The notes: generated by a model from the letters alone, not told the origin. A stretch of 64,000 nucleotides of DNA from Paenibacillus contaminans (GCF_003285015.1 NZ_QMFB01000003.1:372001-436000); one strand, 5' to 3'; numbered from the stretch's first letter, positions 15,581-25,610 are shown. Translations and numbers: made by a program.

Positions 15581-17968
15581 GTGACGTTTGTGAAATTGCC
15601 GCATCGCTGGCTTCAAATCGGTGTTCGCAAGAGCGCGCTGATGACGATGATCCTATCGAATTTGTTTATCCTGTTGATTCCGCTTGCCATGGGGCTTTTC
15701 TTGTATACCAAGGTCGAGAATAGCCTGGAAAAAGGCGCGAACCGCTCCAATAAGGCGATGCTTGAGCAGCTGAAGCTGACGCTCGACAACAAGCTGTCGG
15801 AAGTCGATGTGCTGATGGGCCAAATTACGCTCGATTCCAAGCTTGACTACATGCTGAAAATTCCGCCCGATGCGGACAGCGTGGACAAGTATTTATTTAT
15901 CGATTTCAAGCAAAACAAGCTGAGCCGTTTCCGCAGCATGGTCAGCAGCTTTATTTATGATTATTACGTATATTTCGCAGCCAGCGATACGATCGTTAAA
16001 GGGGATATGCTGACGGATTCGCGGACATTCTACGAAAACTCTTACACCTACAAAAGCATGTCGTACGAGGAGTGGCGGCAAACGCTGCTGCTTTCTCCAC
16101 ACGTCATGACGTATTTGCCCGCAGCGGAGCTTGTTCCGGGTCATGAGGCTTCCTCGAATATCGAATACGTGCCCAGCGATGTCGTGACATATGCGCAATC
16201 GCTGCCGATCCGGTCGCAGAACGATGTGCTCGGCAATCTGATCATTTTAATCGACGTAAGCCAGATCAAGGAAATGTTCGCCCAGCTGGAGTCGGCAAGC
16301 CACAGTCTGATTTATATTGTCGACAACACAGGCAGAACGATTATGGGAACGAGCCAAGAACCGCTTCCCGTTGATATTATGAAACGCGTGAACGAAAGCG
16401 GAGAGCCTTTCGATTATGTCATGAACGGCGTCCGGCAAATGATTTCAGTGACATCTTCGCAAAAAGCAGGCTGGAAGTACGTGTCGGTCACGCCGAGCGA
16501 CGTATTTATGCAGCAGGTCAACACGATTCAGAATTGGTCGACCTTGCTGTTCATTCTTTGCTTGATTGCGGGCCTTGCCGCCGTTTATGCAGTCGCTTAC
16601 CGCAATTACAGTCCCATTAAGAAAACGGTGAACGCCATCCTGCGCGGCAAAGAAATGGAAGGGCCGCCCGCTTATAACGAATACGAATTTATACGGCAGA
16701 CGATCGAAGGCTCCTTTCACGAGGAGAAAAATCTTCGAAGCATGTTAACCCAACAAACGCCCGTTATTCGCGCCAATTACTTATCCCGGCTCGTACGGGG
16801 TTATATGGATGTCGATACGGCCGGCAAAGACGATAAAACGCTGGATTTTATGAACATTTCGTTCATCAGCGACCGTTTCGTCGTTCTCCTTGTCAAAATC
16901 GAGGACATTAGCCGCTTTAGCGGGGAAAAATCCGAGCAGCAATGGGCGCTTGCCCGTTTTATTATTTCGAATATCGGAGCCGACTTGATCGGACAAAATC
17001 ATAAAGGCTTTGCGGTAGAGCTCGATCGCGATCGCCTGGCGTTTCTCGTCAATTTGAATCCGGACAGGATTGAGGCTGCAGCGAAAGACGTACGGGACAT
17101 TACCGGGGCGTTCAGCCAAGTCATCCCGGACCGTTTCAAGCTTGACATCACCGTCGCCGCCGGAGGCATCCACGAGGGGCCCCAATCGATACGAGACTCC
17201 TATCCGGAAGCTTTGGCCGCCCTAGAATATAGGCTGGTCAAAGGCAGCAACGCCATCATTCATTTCGAGGACATTACCGATGCCAAGCAGCATTACTATT
17301 ACCCGTTGGAAACCGAAATACAGCTCATCAATTTCGTTCGCAGCGGCGATACCGACAGCGCAGACCGGCTGCTCGACACGATTTACGCGATGAACTTCGA
17401 TTCCACCCATATCACGCCGGAGCTGGGCAAATGCTTGTTCTTCAACGTAATCAGCACGTTTCTGAAAATCGTCAACGCGACGAACATGAATCCTAAGGAA
17501 GTATTGGGCACGGATTTCGATCCGCTTAAGGAAGTATTCAGCCACCCGACGGCCGAAGGCATGCACGTCAAAACAAAGGAGCTGTTCCGGACGCTGTCCG
17601 GCTCGTTCAAGGTCGAACGAACGGATCACAGCACCGTCCTGCTTCAGGAGATCGTCAGCCTTGTGGATGCGAATCTCGACGATCCGAACCTCGGGCTTGC
17701 GCTCGTCGCAGACCGATTCCGCATGACGCCGCAATACGTTTCCACCTTCTTCAAGAAGAACCAGGGGCAAAACCTGCTGGATTACATCACCCGCAAACGG
17801 ATCGAGAAAGCCAAACGGCTGATGGAAAACAAAGAGCTGACTAACGCCCATATCGCGCAAATGGTCGGTTACACGAACGATGTCGTCTTTATCCGCGCCT
17901 TCAAAAAGCTGGAGGGCATTACGCCCGGCAAATACCGCGAGACGATCAAGCCGGACCCGGCAGGCTAA
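15581..17968 (+). CDS. Membrane-bound AraC-family regulator with extracellular sensor domain
   Basis: About 795 residues. A first transmembrane helix (about 20-40) is followed by an extracellular Cache-like sensor region (about 45-300), a second helix (about 310-330, LLFILCLIAGLAAVYAVAY), a cytoplasmic linker domain (about 400-560) and a C-terminal AraC double helix-turn-helix (about 690-790, LVADRFRMTPQYVSTFFKK and IAQMVGYTNDVVFIRAFKK). Such proteins sense an extracellular sugar and activate adjacent transport and hydrolase genes. The GTG at 15581 has GAGG 7 bases upstream; the ATG at 15575 is too close to it. Confidence 0.88.
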   Translation: MTFVKLPHRWLQIGVRKSALMTMILSNLFILLIPLAMGLFLYTKVENSLEKGANRSNKAMLEQLKLTLDNKLSEVDVLMGQITLDSKLDYMLKIPPDADSVDKYLFIDFKQNKLSRFRSMVSSFIYDYYVYFAASDTIVKGDMLTDSRTFYENSYTYKSMSYEEWRQTLLLSPHVMTYLPAAELVPGHEASSNIEYVPSDVVTYAQSLPIRSQNDVLGNLIILIDVSQIKEMFAQLESASHSLIYIVDNTGRTIMGTSQEPLPVDIMKRVNESGEPFDYVMNGVRQMISVTSSQKAGWKYVSVTPSDVFMQQVNTIQNWSTLLFILCLIAGLAAVYAVAYRNYSPIKKTVNAILRGKEMEGPPAYNEYEFIRQTIEGSFHEEKNLRSMLTQQTPVIRANYLSRLVRGYMDVDTAGKDDKTLDFMNISFISDRFVVLLVKIEDISRFSGEKSEQQWALARFIISNIGADLIGQNHKGFAVELDRDRLAFLVNLNPDRIEAAAKDVRDITGAFSQVIPDRFKLDITVAAGGIHEGPQSIRDSYPEALAALEYRLVKGSNAIIHFEDITDAKQHYYYPLETEIQLINFVRSGDTDSADRLLDTIYAMNFDSTHITPELGKCLFFNVISTFLKIVNATNMNPKEVLGTDFDPLKEVFSHPTAEGMHVKTKELFRTLSGSFKVERTDHSTVLLQEIVSLVDANLDDPNLGLALVADRFRMTPQYVSTFFKKNQGQNLLDYITRKRIEKAKRLMENKELTNAHIAQMVGYTNDVVFIRAFKKLEGITPGKYRETIKPDPAG

Positions 17969-18000
17969 AAAGGACCGTCCGGAATCACGGACGGTCCTTT
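17969..18000 (+). terminator. Intrinsic terminator of the AraC-type regulator
   Basis: AAAGGACCGTCCG, loop GAATCA, CGGACGGTCCTTT: a 13-bp perfect stem right after the stop codon. Confidence 0.85.
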
Positions 18001-18034
18001 GGTGCATCGCAATACTTTTGCGCGTGTGGGAGGT

Positions 18035-18210
18035 AAGCGAACCTCGATTCCTTGCCCCAAGCGGGCTATTTCGGACTACAGCACATCGAGGAGCCTTTAT
18101 GGCAGTGTAAGGATGAACGGTTTCCCATCCTAAACGCTTTCAAAGAAAGCGACTTCGTAAGCATAAGCTAAGCACTGGCGCGTTTACCGGGAAATCGAAC
18201 AATCAGCCGG
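18035..18210. repeat. Dispersed intergenic repeat, copy B (longest form)
   Basis: The first half (ACCTCGATTCCTTGCCCCAA, CGGGCTATTTCGGACTACAG) matches 56059-56100; the second half (18106-18210) matches 15393-15491. This links the two families as parts of one composite element. Confidence 0.65.
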
Positions 18211-18221
18211 ATAGTTACTTT

Positions 18222-18268
18222 AAAAAGCTGCCCTCGAAGCTATAAACCGGCTTCAGGGGCAGCTTTTT
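18222..18268. terminator. Terminator-like hairpin
   Basis: AAAAAGCTGCCC (18222-18233) pairs with GGGCAGCTTTTT (18257-18268), extended by GAAG/CTTC inside. It has T-runs on both strands. Confidence 0.7.
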
Positions 18269-18297
18269 ACGTGCTGCATGCATTGCCTGAAAATCGC

Positions 18298-18332
18298 AAG
18301 CCCCTACCCTCGATAGAAGAGGATAGGGGCTT
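18298..18332 (-). terminator. Terminator after hemL
   Basis: AAGCCCCTACCCTC and GAGGATAGGGGCTT form a 14-bp stem with one mismatch, about 50 bases after the hemL stop. Confidence 0.65.
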
Positions 18333-18382
18333 TCCATGCACACTAAGGCGCGCAATCGCTTCCGACAGCCGCCAGGGTGAAC

Positions 18383-19684
18383 TTACAATCTACGCAGCGC
18401 TTCGCCGTGCGCTTCGATCGTGGCATCGATATCTTCGTTCGTATGCGCGGCGGAAACGAACATGCCTTCAAATTGCGAAGGCGCCACATTGATGCCCAGG
18501 TCGAGCAGGTTCGCAAAATAGCGGTTGAACTTGTTCAGATCGGATGATTTGGCCGTTTCGTAGTTGATTACGCGCTGCTCGGTGAAGAAAGGGCAAACCA
18601 TCGAGCCGATCCGGTTAATGGTGCTCGATACGCCGTATTTCTTCGCATTCGCCAGCATGCCTGCTTCCAGACGGGCCGACTTCGCTTCCAGCGCCTCATA
18701 CACCTCTGGCGTAGCAAGCGACAATGTCGTATAACCCGCTGCCATCGCGAGCGGATTCCCCGACAATGTGCCCGCCTGATAAATCGGGCCGGTCGGCGCC
18801 ATCCGCTCCATAATATCGCGGCGGCCGCCGTATGCGCCGACGGGAAGTCCGCCGCCTATTACTTTGCCGAGGCAGGTCAGGTCCGGCGTAATGCCGAAGC
18901 GGCCTTGCGCGCAGTTGTAGCCGGCGCGGAAGCCGGTCATGACTTCGTCGAAAATAAGCAGACTGCCGTATTGCTTCGTAATGTCGCGAAGCCCTTGCAG
19001 GAAGCCCGGCAGCGGCAGCACGACGCCCATGTTGCCGGCAACCGGCTCGACGATAATCGCCGCTATATCTTCGCCGTACGTTTCGAAAGCGACCTTCACC
19101 GAATCAAGATCGTTATAAGGAACCGTAATCGTGTTAACCGCTACGCCTTCCGGTACACCCGGGCTATCGGGAAGTCCGAGCGTGGCTACGCCCGAGCCTG
19201 CTTTGATCAGCAGCGAATCGGCATGCCCGTGATAACAGCCTTCGAACTTCAAAATTTTGCTGCGACCCGTAAAGCCTCTTGCAAGACGCAGCGCGCTCAT
19301 CGTCGCTTCCGTGCCGCTGTTGACCATCCGCACGAGATCGAGCGACGGCACGCGTTCGCAAACGAGCTTGGCCATCGCCGTTTCGAGCTCGGTCGGCGCG
19401 CCGAAGCTGGTTCCGTTCTCCGCCGTCCGCTTGATCGCTTCCACCACTTCCGGATGCGCGTGGCCGAGAATAAGCGGTCCCCACGAGCATACGTAATCGA
19501 TAAATTCGTTGCCGTCTATATCGAAAATGCGCGAGCCTTCTCCCCTTTTCATGAAAGCCGGCGTCAGTCCGACCGACTTGAATGCGCGCACAGGACTGTT
19601 GACTCCCCCTGGAATGTACTGCTTCGCTTCGGCGAACGCTTCGCTCGACAGCTTGTCGATTCTGCTGCTGGAATGATCCGACAT
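18383..19684 (-). CDS. hemL: Glutamate-1-semialdehyde 2,1-aminomutase
   Basis: A 433-residue PLP enzyme that converts glutamate-1-semialdehyde to 5-aminolevulinate, the second step of the C5 pathway. Visible motifs are [15 protein letters not shown], the cofactor-region [17 protein letters not shown] and the PLP-lysine segment [17 protein letters not shown]. The ATG at 19684 has GGAG 9 bases upstream. It is the last gene of the hemE-hemH-hemL group, 77 bases after hemH. In B. subtilis it stands next to hemB and spoVID, so the order is altered here. Confidence 0.95.
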   Translation of the reverse strand: MSDHSSSRIDKLSSEAFAEAKQYIPGGVNSPVRAFKSVGLTPAFMKRGEGSRIFDIDGNEFIDYVCSWGPLILGHAHPEVVEAIKRTAENGTSFGAPTELETAMAKLVCERVPSLDLVRMVNSGTEATMSALRLARGFTGRSKILKFEGCYHGHADSLLIKAGSGVATLGLPDSPGVPEGVAVNTITVPYNDLDSVKVAFETYGEDIAAIIVEPVAGNMGVVLPLPGFLQGLRDITKQYGSLLIFDEVMTGFRAGYNCAQGRFGITPDLTCLGKVIGGGLPVGAYGGRRDIMERMAPTGPIYQAGTLSGNPLAMAAGYTTLSLATPEVYEALEAKSARLEAGMLANAKKYGVSSTINRIGSMVCPFFTEQRVINYETAKSSDLNKFNRYFANLLDLGINVAPSQFEGMFVSAAHTNEDIDATIEAHGEALRRL

Positions 19685-19761
19685 GTACAACATCTCCTAT
19701 CTCGTAAATGGCTGTTTGAAGCCGATTATTTGGAGCATCTAATTGCCGCTCGACGCTAGTT

Positions 19762-20694
19762 TTAGTCCCCGCTCGCCTCGGAAACGACGACATCGCGCAG
19801 CGTTTCCATGTAGAGAGGATCGGTGTTGAGCGATTCGGTGCGCTCGAGATGCATGCCGAGCTCGGCGGCCAGCTGTTGACACTCGATATCGACATCGTAC
19901 AGCACTTCAAGATGATCCGAAACGAAGCCGATCGGACAAATAAGCACATTTTTCACTTGCTCTTCCTCATGAATGGTCCGCAGCGTATCCTGAATGTCTG
20001 GACCGAGCCATGGCACTGCCGTACGTCCCGCGCTTTGCCAGCCGAACTGCCAATTCGTAATCCCGCAAGCTTCGGCGACCGCCTTGGAGGATGCCATAAG
20101 CTGATCGACGTACGGATCGCGCATTTCGAGAATTTTTTCCGGAAGACTGTGAGCTGTAAAAATGACGCGTACGGCATTCCGATCCTCAAATTTGTCCAAT
20201 GCGTCGTTGACGCGATTCGTCAACGCTTCGATCAGCTTCGGATGGAGCTCGTAGCTTTTCACGAAACGGATGCTGAGGCCCGCCTCATCCGCTTTTTCCT
20301 GCGCCCGCTTGATGTAGCTGCCGACGCTCATAACCGAATAGTGAGGCGCAAGCACGACGCCTACAGCCTCTTTAATGCCGTCCGCCGCCATCTGGGCGAT
20401 ACCGTCTTCAATGAATGGAGACGCATGCTTCAGTCCTTGATAGCACCGATAGGCCGTATTTTCGTCAGCGCCGGCATTTAACGCCGCTTCGAGCGCGGCT
20501 ACTTGCTTATTCGTATTTTCGCGCAGCGGGAAGAAGCCGCCTACAATCGCGTCGTACCGGTCGACAAGCTCTTGCAGTTGCTCCGGCGAAGGCGGCGAGC
20601 CGCGGCGGATATGCGTGTAGTAGGCCTCGATTTGGTCCATGCTTTCAGGCGTGCCGTAGGACATCACGAGGACGCCGATATGCTTTTTGCTCAC
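19762..20694 (-). CDS. hemH: Ferrochelatase (coproporphyrin III type expected)
   Basis: A 310-residue protein with the ferrochelatase features GVLVMSYGTPES, YDAIVGGFFPLRENT, the catalytic-region FTAHSLPEKI (His) and VKNVLICPIGFVSDHLEVLYD (acidic metal-site residues). It inserts iron into a porphyrin. In Firmicutes the substrate is normally coproporphyrin III, with haem formed by a later decarboxylase; no such enzyme and no hemY are in this window. Its ATG overlaps the hemE stop by 4 bases, implying coupling. Confidence 0.93.
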   Translation of the reverse strand: MSKKHIGVLVMSYGTPESMDQIEAYYTHIRRGSPPSPEQLQELVDRYDAIVGGFFPLRENTNKQVAALEAALNAGADENTAYRCYQGLKHASPFIEDGIAQMAADGIKEAVGVVLAPHYSVMSVGSYIKRAQEKADEAGLSIRFVKSYELHPKLIEALTNRVNDALDKFEDRNAVRVIFTAHSLPEKILEMRDPYVDQLMASSKAVAEACGITNWQFGWQSAGRTAVPWLGPDIQDTLRTIHEEEQVKNVLICPIGFVSDHLEVLYDVDIECQQLAAELGMHLERTESLNTDPLYMETLRDVVVSEASGD

Positions 20695-21761
20695 TTGGAA
20701 TCCCTTCCTTCCGCTGAATGCTCCGCAATCGCTTCGCGCGAATAACGGTGTATAAATCCGGTCAGCTCGCGCAGCTTCTCGAGCGACGCTTCCGGAAACA
20801 ACCCGTGGCCGAGATTAAACACGAAGCCGGGACGTTCGATGCCTTGATCGATAATGTCCTTCGCGTATTTCTCGATAACGGACATCGGTGCCGTCAATAC
20901 CGTCGGATCCAGGTTCCCCTGCACCGCATAACGGTCGCCGATACGCCGGCGTCCTTCTTGCAAGGATACCCGCCAGTCCAGGCCGATGACGTCCGCCGCG
21001 ATCCCGTTCAATTCAGGAAGCAGCTCGCCCGAGCTTACGCCGGGGAAGTATATTTTCGGCTCGTTCAGATGGCTGAGCTCGTCAAAAATGCGGCGGATCG
21101 TCGGCAGCACGAACTCGCGGAAATCGGCGGGAGACAACGCCCCGACCCAGCTGTCGAATACCTGCACGGCTTTCGCTCCCGAAGCGATATGCGCTTTCAG
21201 GTATGTAATCGCCATATCGCCGAGCTTTTGCATTAGCGAATGCCAAACGGCCGGCTCACTGTACATAAGCTCTTTCGTTTTCAAATAGTTTTTAGAGGGC
21301 CGGCCTTCAATCAAATAACTCGCGATCGTAAACGGAGCGCCGGCAAACGAAATGAGCGGAACTTCAAGCTCGCGATCCAATATACGGATGGTTTCCAAAA
21401 TATGCGAGAGATCCCCTTCGACGTCGATCGGACGCAGCCGCTCTACGTCTTGCGCAGACCGGATCGGATTATGGATAACCGGCCCGATATTTTTGACGAT
21501 ATCGAAATCGATGCCGATCGAAGCGACCGGATTCATGATGTCCGAATATAAAATCGCCGCGTCGACGCCCAGCTTTCGGATCGGCATAAGCGTAACTTCG
21601 GCCGCAAGCTCCGGCTGTTTGCATATTTCAAGCAAGCTGTATTTTTCTTTAATCTTGCGGTAATCCGGATCGTAGCGTCCCGCCTGCCTCATATACCAGA
21701 CCGGAACCGTCTCCGTCCGCTCCTTCCGGCAAGCTTTAATGAACGTATCGTTGTAACTCAT
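20691..21761 (-). CDS. hemE: Uroporphyrinogen decarboxylase
   Basis: A 356-residue enzyme that decarboxylates the four acetates of uroporphyrinogen III to give coproporphyrinogen III. The substrate-cleft motif PVWYMRQAGRYDPDYRKIK, the FAGAPFTIASYLIEG segment and the GHGLFPEASLE C-terminus are clear. GAGGGG precedes the ATG. The gene has its own likely promoter (TTGTTG-17-CATAAT at 21797-21825) and a terminator lies between it and the upstream hem genes, so hemEHL may be a separate unit. Confidence 0.95.
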   Translation of the reverse strand: MSYNDTFIKACRKERTETVPVWYMRQAGRYDPDYRKIKEKYSLLEICKQPELAAEVTLMPIRKLGVDAAILYSDIMNPVASIGIDFDIVKNIGPVIHNPIRSAQDVERLRPIDVEGDLSHILETIRILDRELEVPLISFAGAPFTIASYLIEGRPSKNYLKTKELMYSEPAVWHSLMQKLGDMAITYLKAHIASGAKAVQVFDSWVGALSPADFREFVLPTIRRIFDELSHLNEPKIYFPGVSSGELLPELNGIAADVIGLDWRVSLQEGRRRIGDRYAVQGNLDPTVLTAPMSVIEKYAKDIIDQGIERPGFVFNLGHGLFPEASLEKLRELTGFIHRYSREAIAEHSAEGRDSK

Positions 21762-21796
21762 TCGTTCCCCTCATTTCCATATGTCCAATACTTTTT

Positions 21797-21825
21797 ATTA
21801 TGCCCGTTTTACGAGAGCGCAACAA
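21797..21825 (-). promoter_or_regulatory. Likely promoter of hemE-hemH-hemL
   Basis: On the minus strand TTGTTG (21820-21825), 17 bases, CATAAT (21797-21802). The start codon follows about 35 bases later. Confidence 0.5.
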
Positions 21826-21930
21826 CATCCATACGTGCACAGAAACCGACAAAAGTATGACAAAGCGATGCAATCCGGAATTATGAAAAGCTTACATCCC
21901 TATCGCGGCCGGTAGAGTTATATGTTAAAT

Positions 21931-21986
21931 AAAAACGAGCACGGGACCGGCCATCGCGATTGCTCGCCGTCCTTCCGCGCTCGTTT
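21931..21986 (-). terminator. Terminator after the first hem operon
   Basis: On the minus strand AAACGAGCGCGG pairs with CCGTGCTCGTTT (one G-T pair) and is followed by TTTATTT. The long loop itself contains pairing segments (ATCGCG/CGCGAT). Confidence 0.6.
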
Positions 21987-21996
21987 CTGATTGCCA

Positions 21997-22929
21997 CTAC
22001 TCCGCAAGCCTCTCCGCGAGCCGATGAGTCGACAGCGTCAAATCGGCGCGTATCCCGCATGTATCCGGATTTTGCAAGCTTGCGAGAAAATGCTCGACCG
22101 CACCGGCAAAGCCGCGCCTCATCAGCACGGTATCCCAACTGCCGAAGCCGCGCTGCAGCGGAGCGGCTCCATGCTCGCATAACATCGCCTGCTCCATGTT
22201 GATTACCTCCGCGGAACGGCCGCTGCCGTGCAGTACCAGCTTCTCCAGATCGGCGCCGGCCGTCCTCACCATCTCGTACTTGCCGAGCGGACCGTTCGAG
22301 CCGCCGAAGGCGAGCATCCCGGCTGCGTCGAGCAGCCTGCCTCCGCCGTCCGCGCGCTGCCTCTTGCCGATCAATTCATAATCGGGACCACCGAGCCAAA
22401 CGAGCAAATCCAGCATATGAATCAAGTCGTCGTAAAACGTCCGCTTCGCATCATGGCTCTGCAGCTTCGTCCGATGCTTCAGCGCCGTGCAGCTGTCGAA
22501 GCCCCCGGAAGCCTCCGCCCATGCTTTCGCTTCCCCATACAATGGCGCAAAGCGCCGGTTAAAGCCCACCGCAAGCAGCAGCCCTTTCGTTTCCGCATAA
22601 GCGGCCATTTCCTCGGATTCCCGGATATCGTATGAGAGCGGCTTGTCCACATAAACCGCCATTCCCCGCTGCAGGCAAGCCAACACGATTTCGCGATGCG
22701 TTTCCGTAGGACTATGTACGAAAACGGCATCCAAGCCGAGGTTCAGCAGCTCATCCAAACGCGTGGTGCCGAACGGAATCCGGTACGTTTCCGCCGTACG
22801 CTGCACCGTTGCCGCTGTCGCACTCATCACGCCTGCAAGCTCGACCGATTGATGCTGGGATAAGAGCGGCAAATACACCTTGCGCGCGATATCTCCGATG
22901 CCGATCATACCGATTCGGATGCGCTTCAC
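21997..22929 (-). CDS. Gfo/Idh/MocA-family NAD(P)-dependent oxidoreductase
   Basis: A 310-residue two-domain dehydrogenase. The N-terminal Rossmann motif is GMIGIGDIARKVYLPLL, followed by VFVHSPTETHREI and the active-site-region YVDKPLSYDIRES (usual form EKP). The C-terminal half is the substrate domain. Relatives oxidise or reduce sugars, inositols or biliverdin-like compounds; this one cannot be assigned. It starts with GTG 7 bases after hemB, with its ribosome site (GAGAGGG) inside the hemB end, so it is translated with the haem genes. Confidence 0.85.
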   Translation of the reverse strand: MKRIRIGMIGIGDIARKVYLPLLSQHQSVELAGVMSATAATVQRTAETYRIPFGTTRLDELLNLGLDAVFVHSPTETHREIVLACLQRGMAVYVDKPLSYDIRESEEMAAYAETKGLLLAVGFNRRFAPLYGEAKAWAEASGGFDSCTALKHRTKLQSHDAKRTFYDDLIHMLDLLVWLGGPDYELIGKRQRADGGGRLLDAAGMLAFGGSNGPLGKYEMVRTAGADLEKLVLHGSGRSAEVINMEQAMLCEHGAAPLQRGFGSWDTVLMRRGFAGAVEHFLASLQNPDTCGIRADLTLSTHRLAERLAE

Positions 22930-22936
22930 GAGCGGT

Positions 22937-23929
22937 TCACCCTCTCAGCCATTTGGCGACATCTTTGGCGAAATATGTCAGGATCATATCGGCGCCGGCA
23001 CGTTTAAAGCCGGTCATCATTTCGAGGACGATCGCCTGCTCGTTGATCCAGCCTTTTTCCGCCGCCGCTTTCACCATCGAATACTCCGCGCTTACGTTGT
23101 AAACGACGACAGGCAGATCGAAGCTGTCCTTGAGCATACGAACGACATCCAAATAAGCGAGGCCCGGCTTGACCATCAGCATATCCGCGCCTTCGATAAC
23201 ATCAGACTCCGCTTCCCGCATCGCTTCGCGAACGTTCGCAGGGTCCATTTGATACGTTTTGCGGTCGCCGAATTGAGGCGTCGAATGAGCCGCGTCGCGG
23301 AACGGTCCGTAAAATGCCGATGCATATTTGACCGAATACGACATAATCGGCACATGCTCGAAGCCGGCCTCGTCAAGACCCGTGCGGATCGCATGAACGA
23401 ATCCGTCCATCATATTCGACGGCGCAATGACATCCGCACCGGCGCGGGCTTGCGATACAGCGGTTTTGACGAGCTGCTCGAGCGAAAGATCATTGTCGAC
23501 CGTTGCGCGGTCGGTCACCGGATCTACATGAATGACGCCGCAATGCCCGTGATCGGTAAATTGGCAAAGGCAAGTGTCCGCGACAACGAGAAGCTCGGGA
23601 TACAAGCTTTTGATCCGCCGCGTCGCCTGTTGGACGATTTCCTCGTCATCCGAAGCGGATTTTCCTACCGCATCTTTATAAGCCGGCACCCCGAACAGGA
23701 GAACCGCTTGAATGCCCAAGGCAACGATCTCTTTCAATTCCTCTTCAAGCGTATCCAGCGAGAAATGATACACGCCGGGCATCGACGGAATTTGCTCTTT
23801 AACATTCGTGCCATGGGTAACGAATATCGGGTACACCAGATCGTGTACGGTAACTTGATTTTCTCTGACCATATTGCGCATCGCCTGAGAGCCTCTCAAC
23901 CGGCGATGGCGAACAACGGGGAATGCCAT
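22937..23929 (-). CDS. hemB: Delta-aminolevulinic acid dehydratase (porphobilinogen synthase)
   Basis: A 330-residue enzyme condensing two 5-aminolevulinates to porphobilinogen. Both active-site lysine segments are seen ([18 protein letters not shown] and [15 protein letters not shown]). The cysteine cluster [14 protein letters not shown] indicates a zinc-type active site. The ATG at 23929 has GGAGG 8 bases upstream; the open frame extends five codons further without a better site. Confidence 0.95.
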   Translation of the reverse strand: MAFPVVRHRRLRGSQAMRNMVRENQVTVHDLVYPIFVTHGTNVKEQIPSMPGVYHFSLDTLEEELKEIVALGIQAVLLFGVPAYKDAVGKSASDDEEIVQQATRRIKSLYPELLVVADTCLCQFTDHGHCGVIHVDPVTDRATVDNDLSLEQLVKTAVSQARAGADVIAPSNMMDGFVHAIRTGLDEAGFEHVPIMSYSVKYASAFYGPFRDAAHSTPQFGDRKTYQMDPANVREAMREAESDVIEGADMLMVKPGLAYLDVVRMLKDSFDLPVVVYNVSAEYSMVKAAAEKGWINEQAIVLEMMTGFKRAGADMILTYFAKDVAKWLRG

Positions 23930-24041
23930 CGTAACTGCCTCCAAATCGTTTCGTATTGTCGCTGCATGTAGATGTCGTTACTACTTATAACGAATATGAT
24001 ATCAGATGTGTTCGCATTTCGCCGCAGCTGCGGCCAGGCGT

Positions 24042-25610
24042 TTATTCAGCGCCTTTGGATTTCGCGGTAATCGGCGCAGCGGCAAGCGCCTGCACAAGCG
24101 ATTCGATCGTCGCTTCCTCGGCGACAGCTTCGACTTGAAGCCCCGCCTGACGAGCGGTCTCGGCTGTAATCGGACCGATACAAACAGCCGTTATACCCGA
24201 AAGCAAATCGGCAGGTTTCTCGATGCCTCTTCTTTTAAGGATAGCCATCAGATTCGTTACTGTGGAAGAGCTTGTGAACGTCAAGGCATGAATTTGCCCG
24301 TTCCGCAGCATTTCGATAATCTCCTCGCCCTCGTCCTCTTCCGGCAGCACGGTTTCATAAACATCGGCTTCCGTCACATCCAAGCCAACCTCCCGGAGCT
24401 TGCCCGGAAGCCATTTGGCCGCAATGTCCGCTCGCGGAAGCAGGACGCGCTGTCCAGCCTCTAGCATCGGCTCCAGCAGCTCGAATAACGAATCCGCCTG
24501 AAATTTCGCGGGCAGCGATTCGGAAACGAGACCGCGGTCAAGCAGCCATTCCGCCGTTCTTGGTCCTACCGCCGCAATACGGGCACGGTGCATTTGCCTC
24601 ACATCGATGCGAAGCTCCTTCAGCCGTTGGAAGAAAAATTCGACCCCGTTCACGCTTGTAAACATGACCCAGTCATAACGATCGAGCTGCAATAGGGCGT
24701 TGTCCAGCTCCTGAAGCTTTCCGCCGTCCAGCGGCTGACGCATGTGCACGACGGGAAATTCGACCGCTTCTCCGCCGAGCTCATCGATTCGATCCGCCAG
24801 CTCGCTTGCTTGAGTCCGCGAGCGCGTCACCAATATCCGTTTGCCGAAAAGCGGCTTATGCTCGAACCAGGCAAGCTTCTCGCGAAGCCGTACGACTTCG
24901 CCGACAATGATGACGGCAGGCGATTGGAACTTCGCCTCCTGAACTTGCTCGACGATGGTCTCGAGCGTCCCCACGAGCGTTTCCTGCTCCATCCACGTCC
25001 CCCAGCGGATAAGCGCAACCGGCAAATCGGAAGGCTTCCCGCACTTAAGCAGCTGGTCGCGAATATTCGCTATATTGGCGACGCCCATCAGGAAAATGAT
25101 CGTCCCGGTAGCGGAAGCTAGCTTGGCGTAGTCGATATCGGAATACGTTTTGTTGTTATATTCGTGACCCGTTACGATCGTAAACGACGAAGTAAAATCC
25201 CGATGCGTGACCGGGATGCCCGCATAAGCCGGTACGGCGATCGCCGAAGTGATTCCGGGAATAATTTCAAACCGTATATTGTGTTCCGCCAGCAGCTCGG
25301 CTTCCTCGCCGACCCTGCCGAATACGCAAGGATCGCCGCCCTTGAGCCTTGTAACCGTCTTGCCCTGCAAAGCAAGATCGGCTAGCAGCCGATTGATTTC
25401 GCTTTGCTTGAGCATATGCTTGTCCGGCAGCTTGCCGACGAATATTTTCTCGGCGCCCTGTTTCATATGCTTTAACAACCGCGGACTCGCCAATCGGTCA
25501 TAAACGACGACATCCGCTTTGCGGATCGCTTCGAGCCCGCGGAGCGATATAAGCTTCGGATCCCCCGGTCCCGCGCCGACCAAATAAACGATACCTGTAC
25601 CGTTCGGCAT
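24042..25610 (-). CDS. Uroporphyrinogen-III C-methyltransferase fused to uroporphyrinogen-III synthase
   Basis: A 522-residue fusion. Residues 1-245 are SUMT/CobA: VYLVGAGPGDPKLISLRG, RLKGGDPCVFGR and the GITSAIAVPAYAGIPVTHR substrate segment. Residues ~255-515 are HemD: GKRILVTRSRTQASELAD, DWVMFTSVNGVEFFF and TFTSSSTVTNL. HemD closes hydroxymethylbilane to uroporphyrinogen III and CobA methylates it to precorrin-2, so one chain makes the branch-point compound and starts the sirohaem branch. Both halves look complete. It lies between hemC and hemB. Confidence 0.92.
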   Translation of the reverse strand: MPNGTGIVYLVGAGPGDPKLISLRGLEAIRKADVVVYDRLASPRLLKHMKQGAEKIFVGKLPDKHMLKQSEINRLLADLALQGKTVTRLKGGDPCVFGRVGEEAELLAEHNIRFEIIPGITSAIAVPAYAGIPVTHRDFTSSFTIVTGHEYNNKTYSDIDYAKLASATGTIIFLMGVANIANIRDQLLKCGKPSDLPVALIRWGTWMEQETLVGTLETIVEQVQEAKFQSPAVIIVGEVVRLREKLAWFEHKPLFGKRILVTRSRTQASELADRIDELGGEAVEFPVVHMRQPLDGGKLQELDNALLQLDRYDWVMFTSVNGVEFFFQRLKELRIDVRQMHRARIAAVGPRTAEWLLDRGLVSESLPAKFQADSLFELLEPMLEAGQRVLLPRADIAAKWLPGKLREVGLDVTEADVYETVLPEEDEGEEIIEMLRNGQIHALTFTSSSTVTNLMAILKRRGIEKPADLLSGITAVCIGPITAETARQAGLQVEAVAEEATIESLVQALAAAPITAKSKGAE

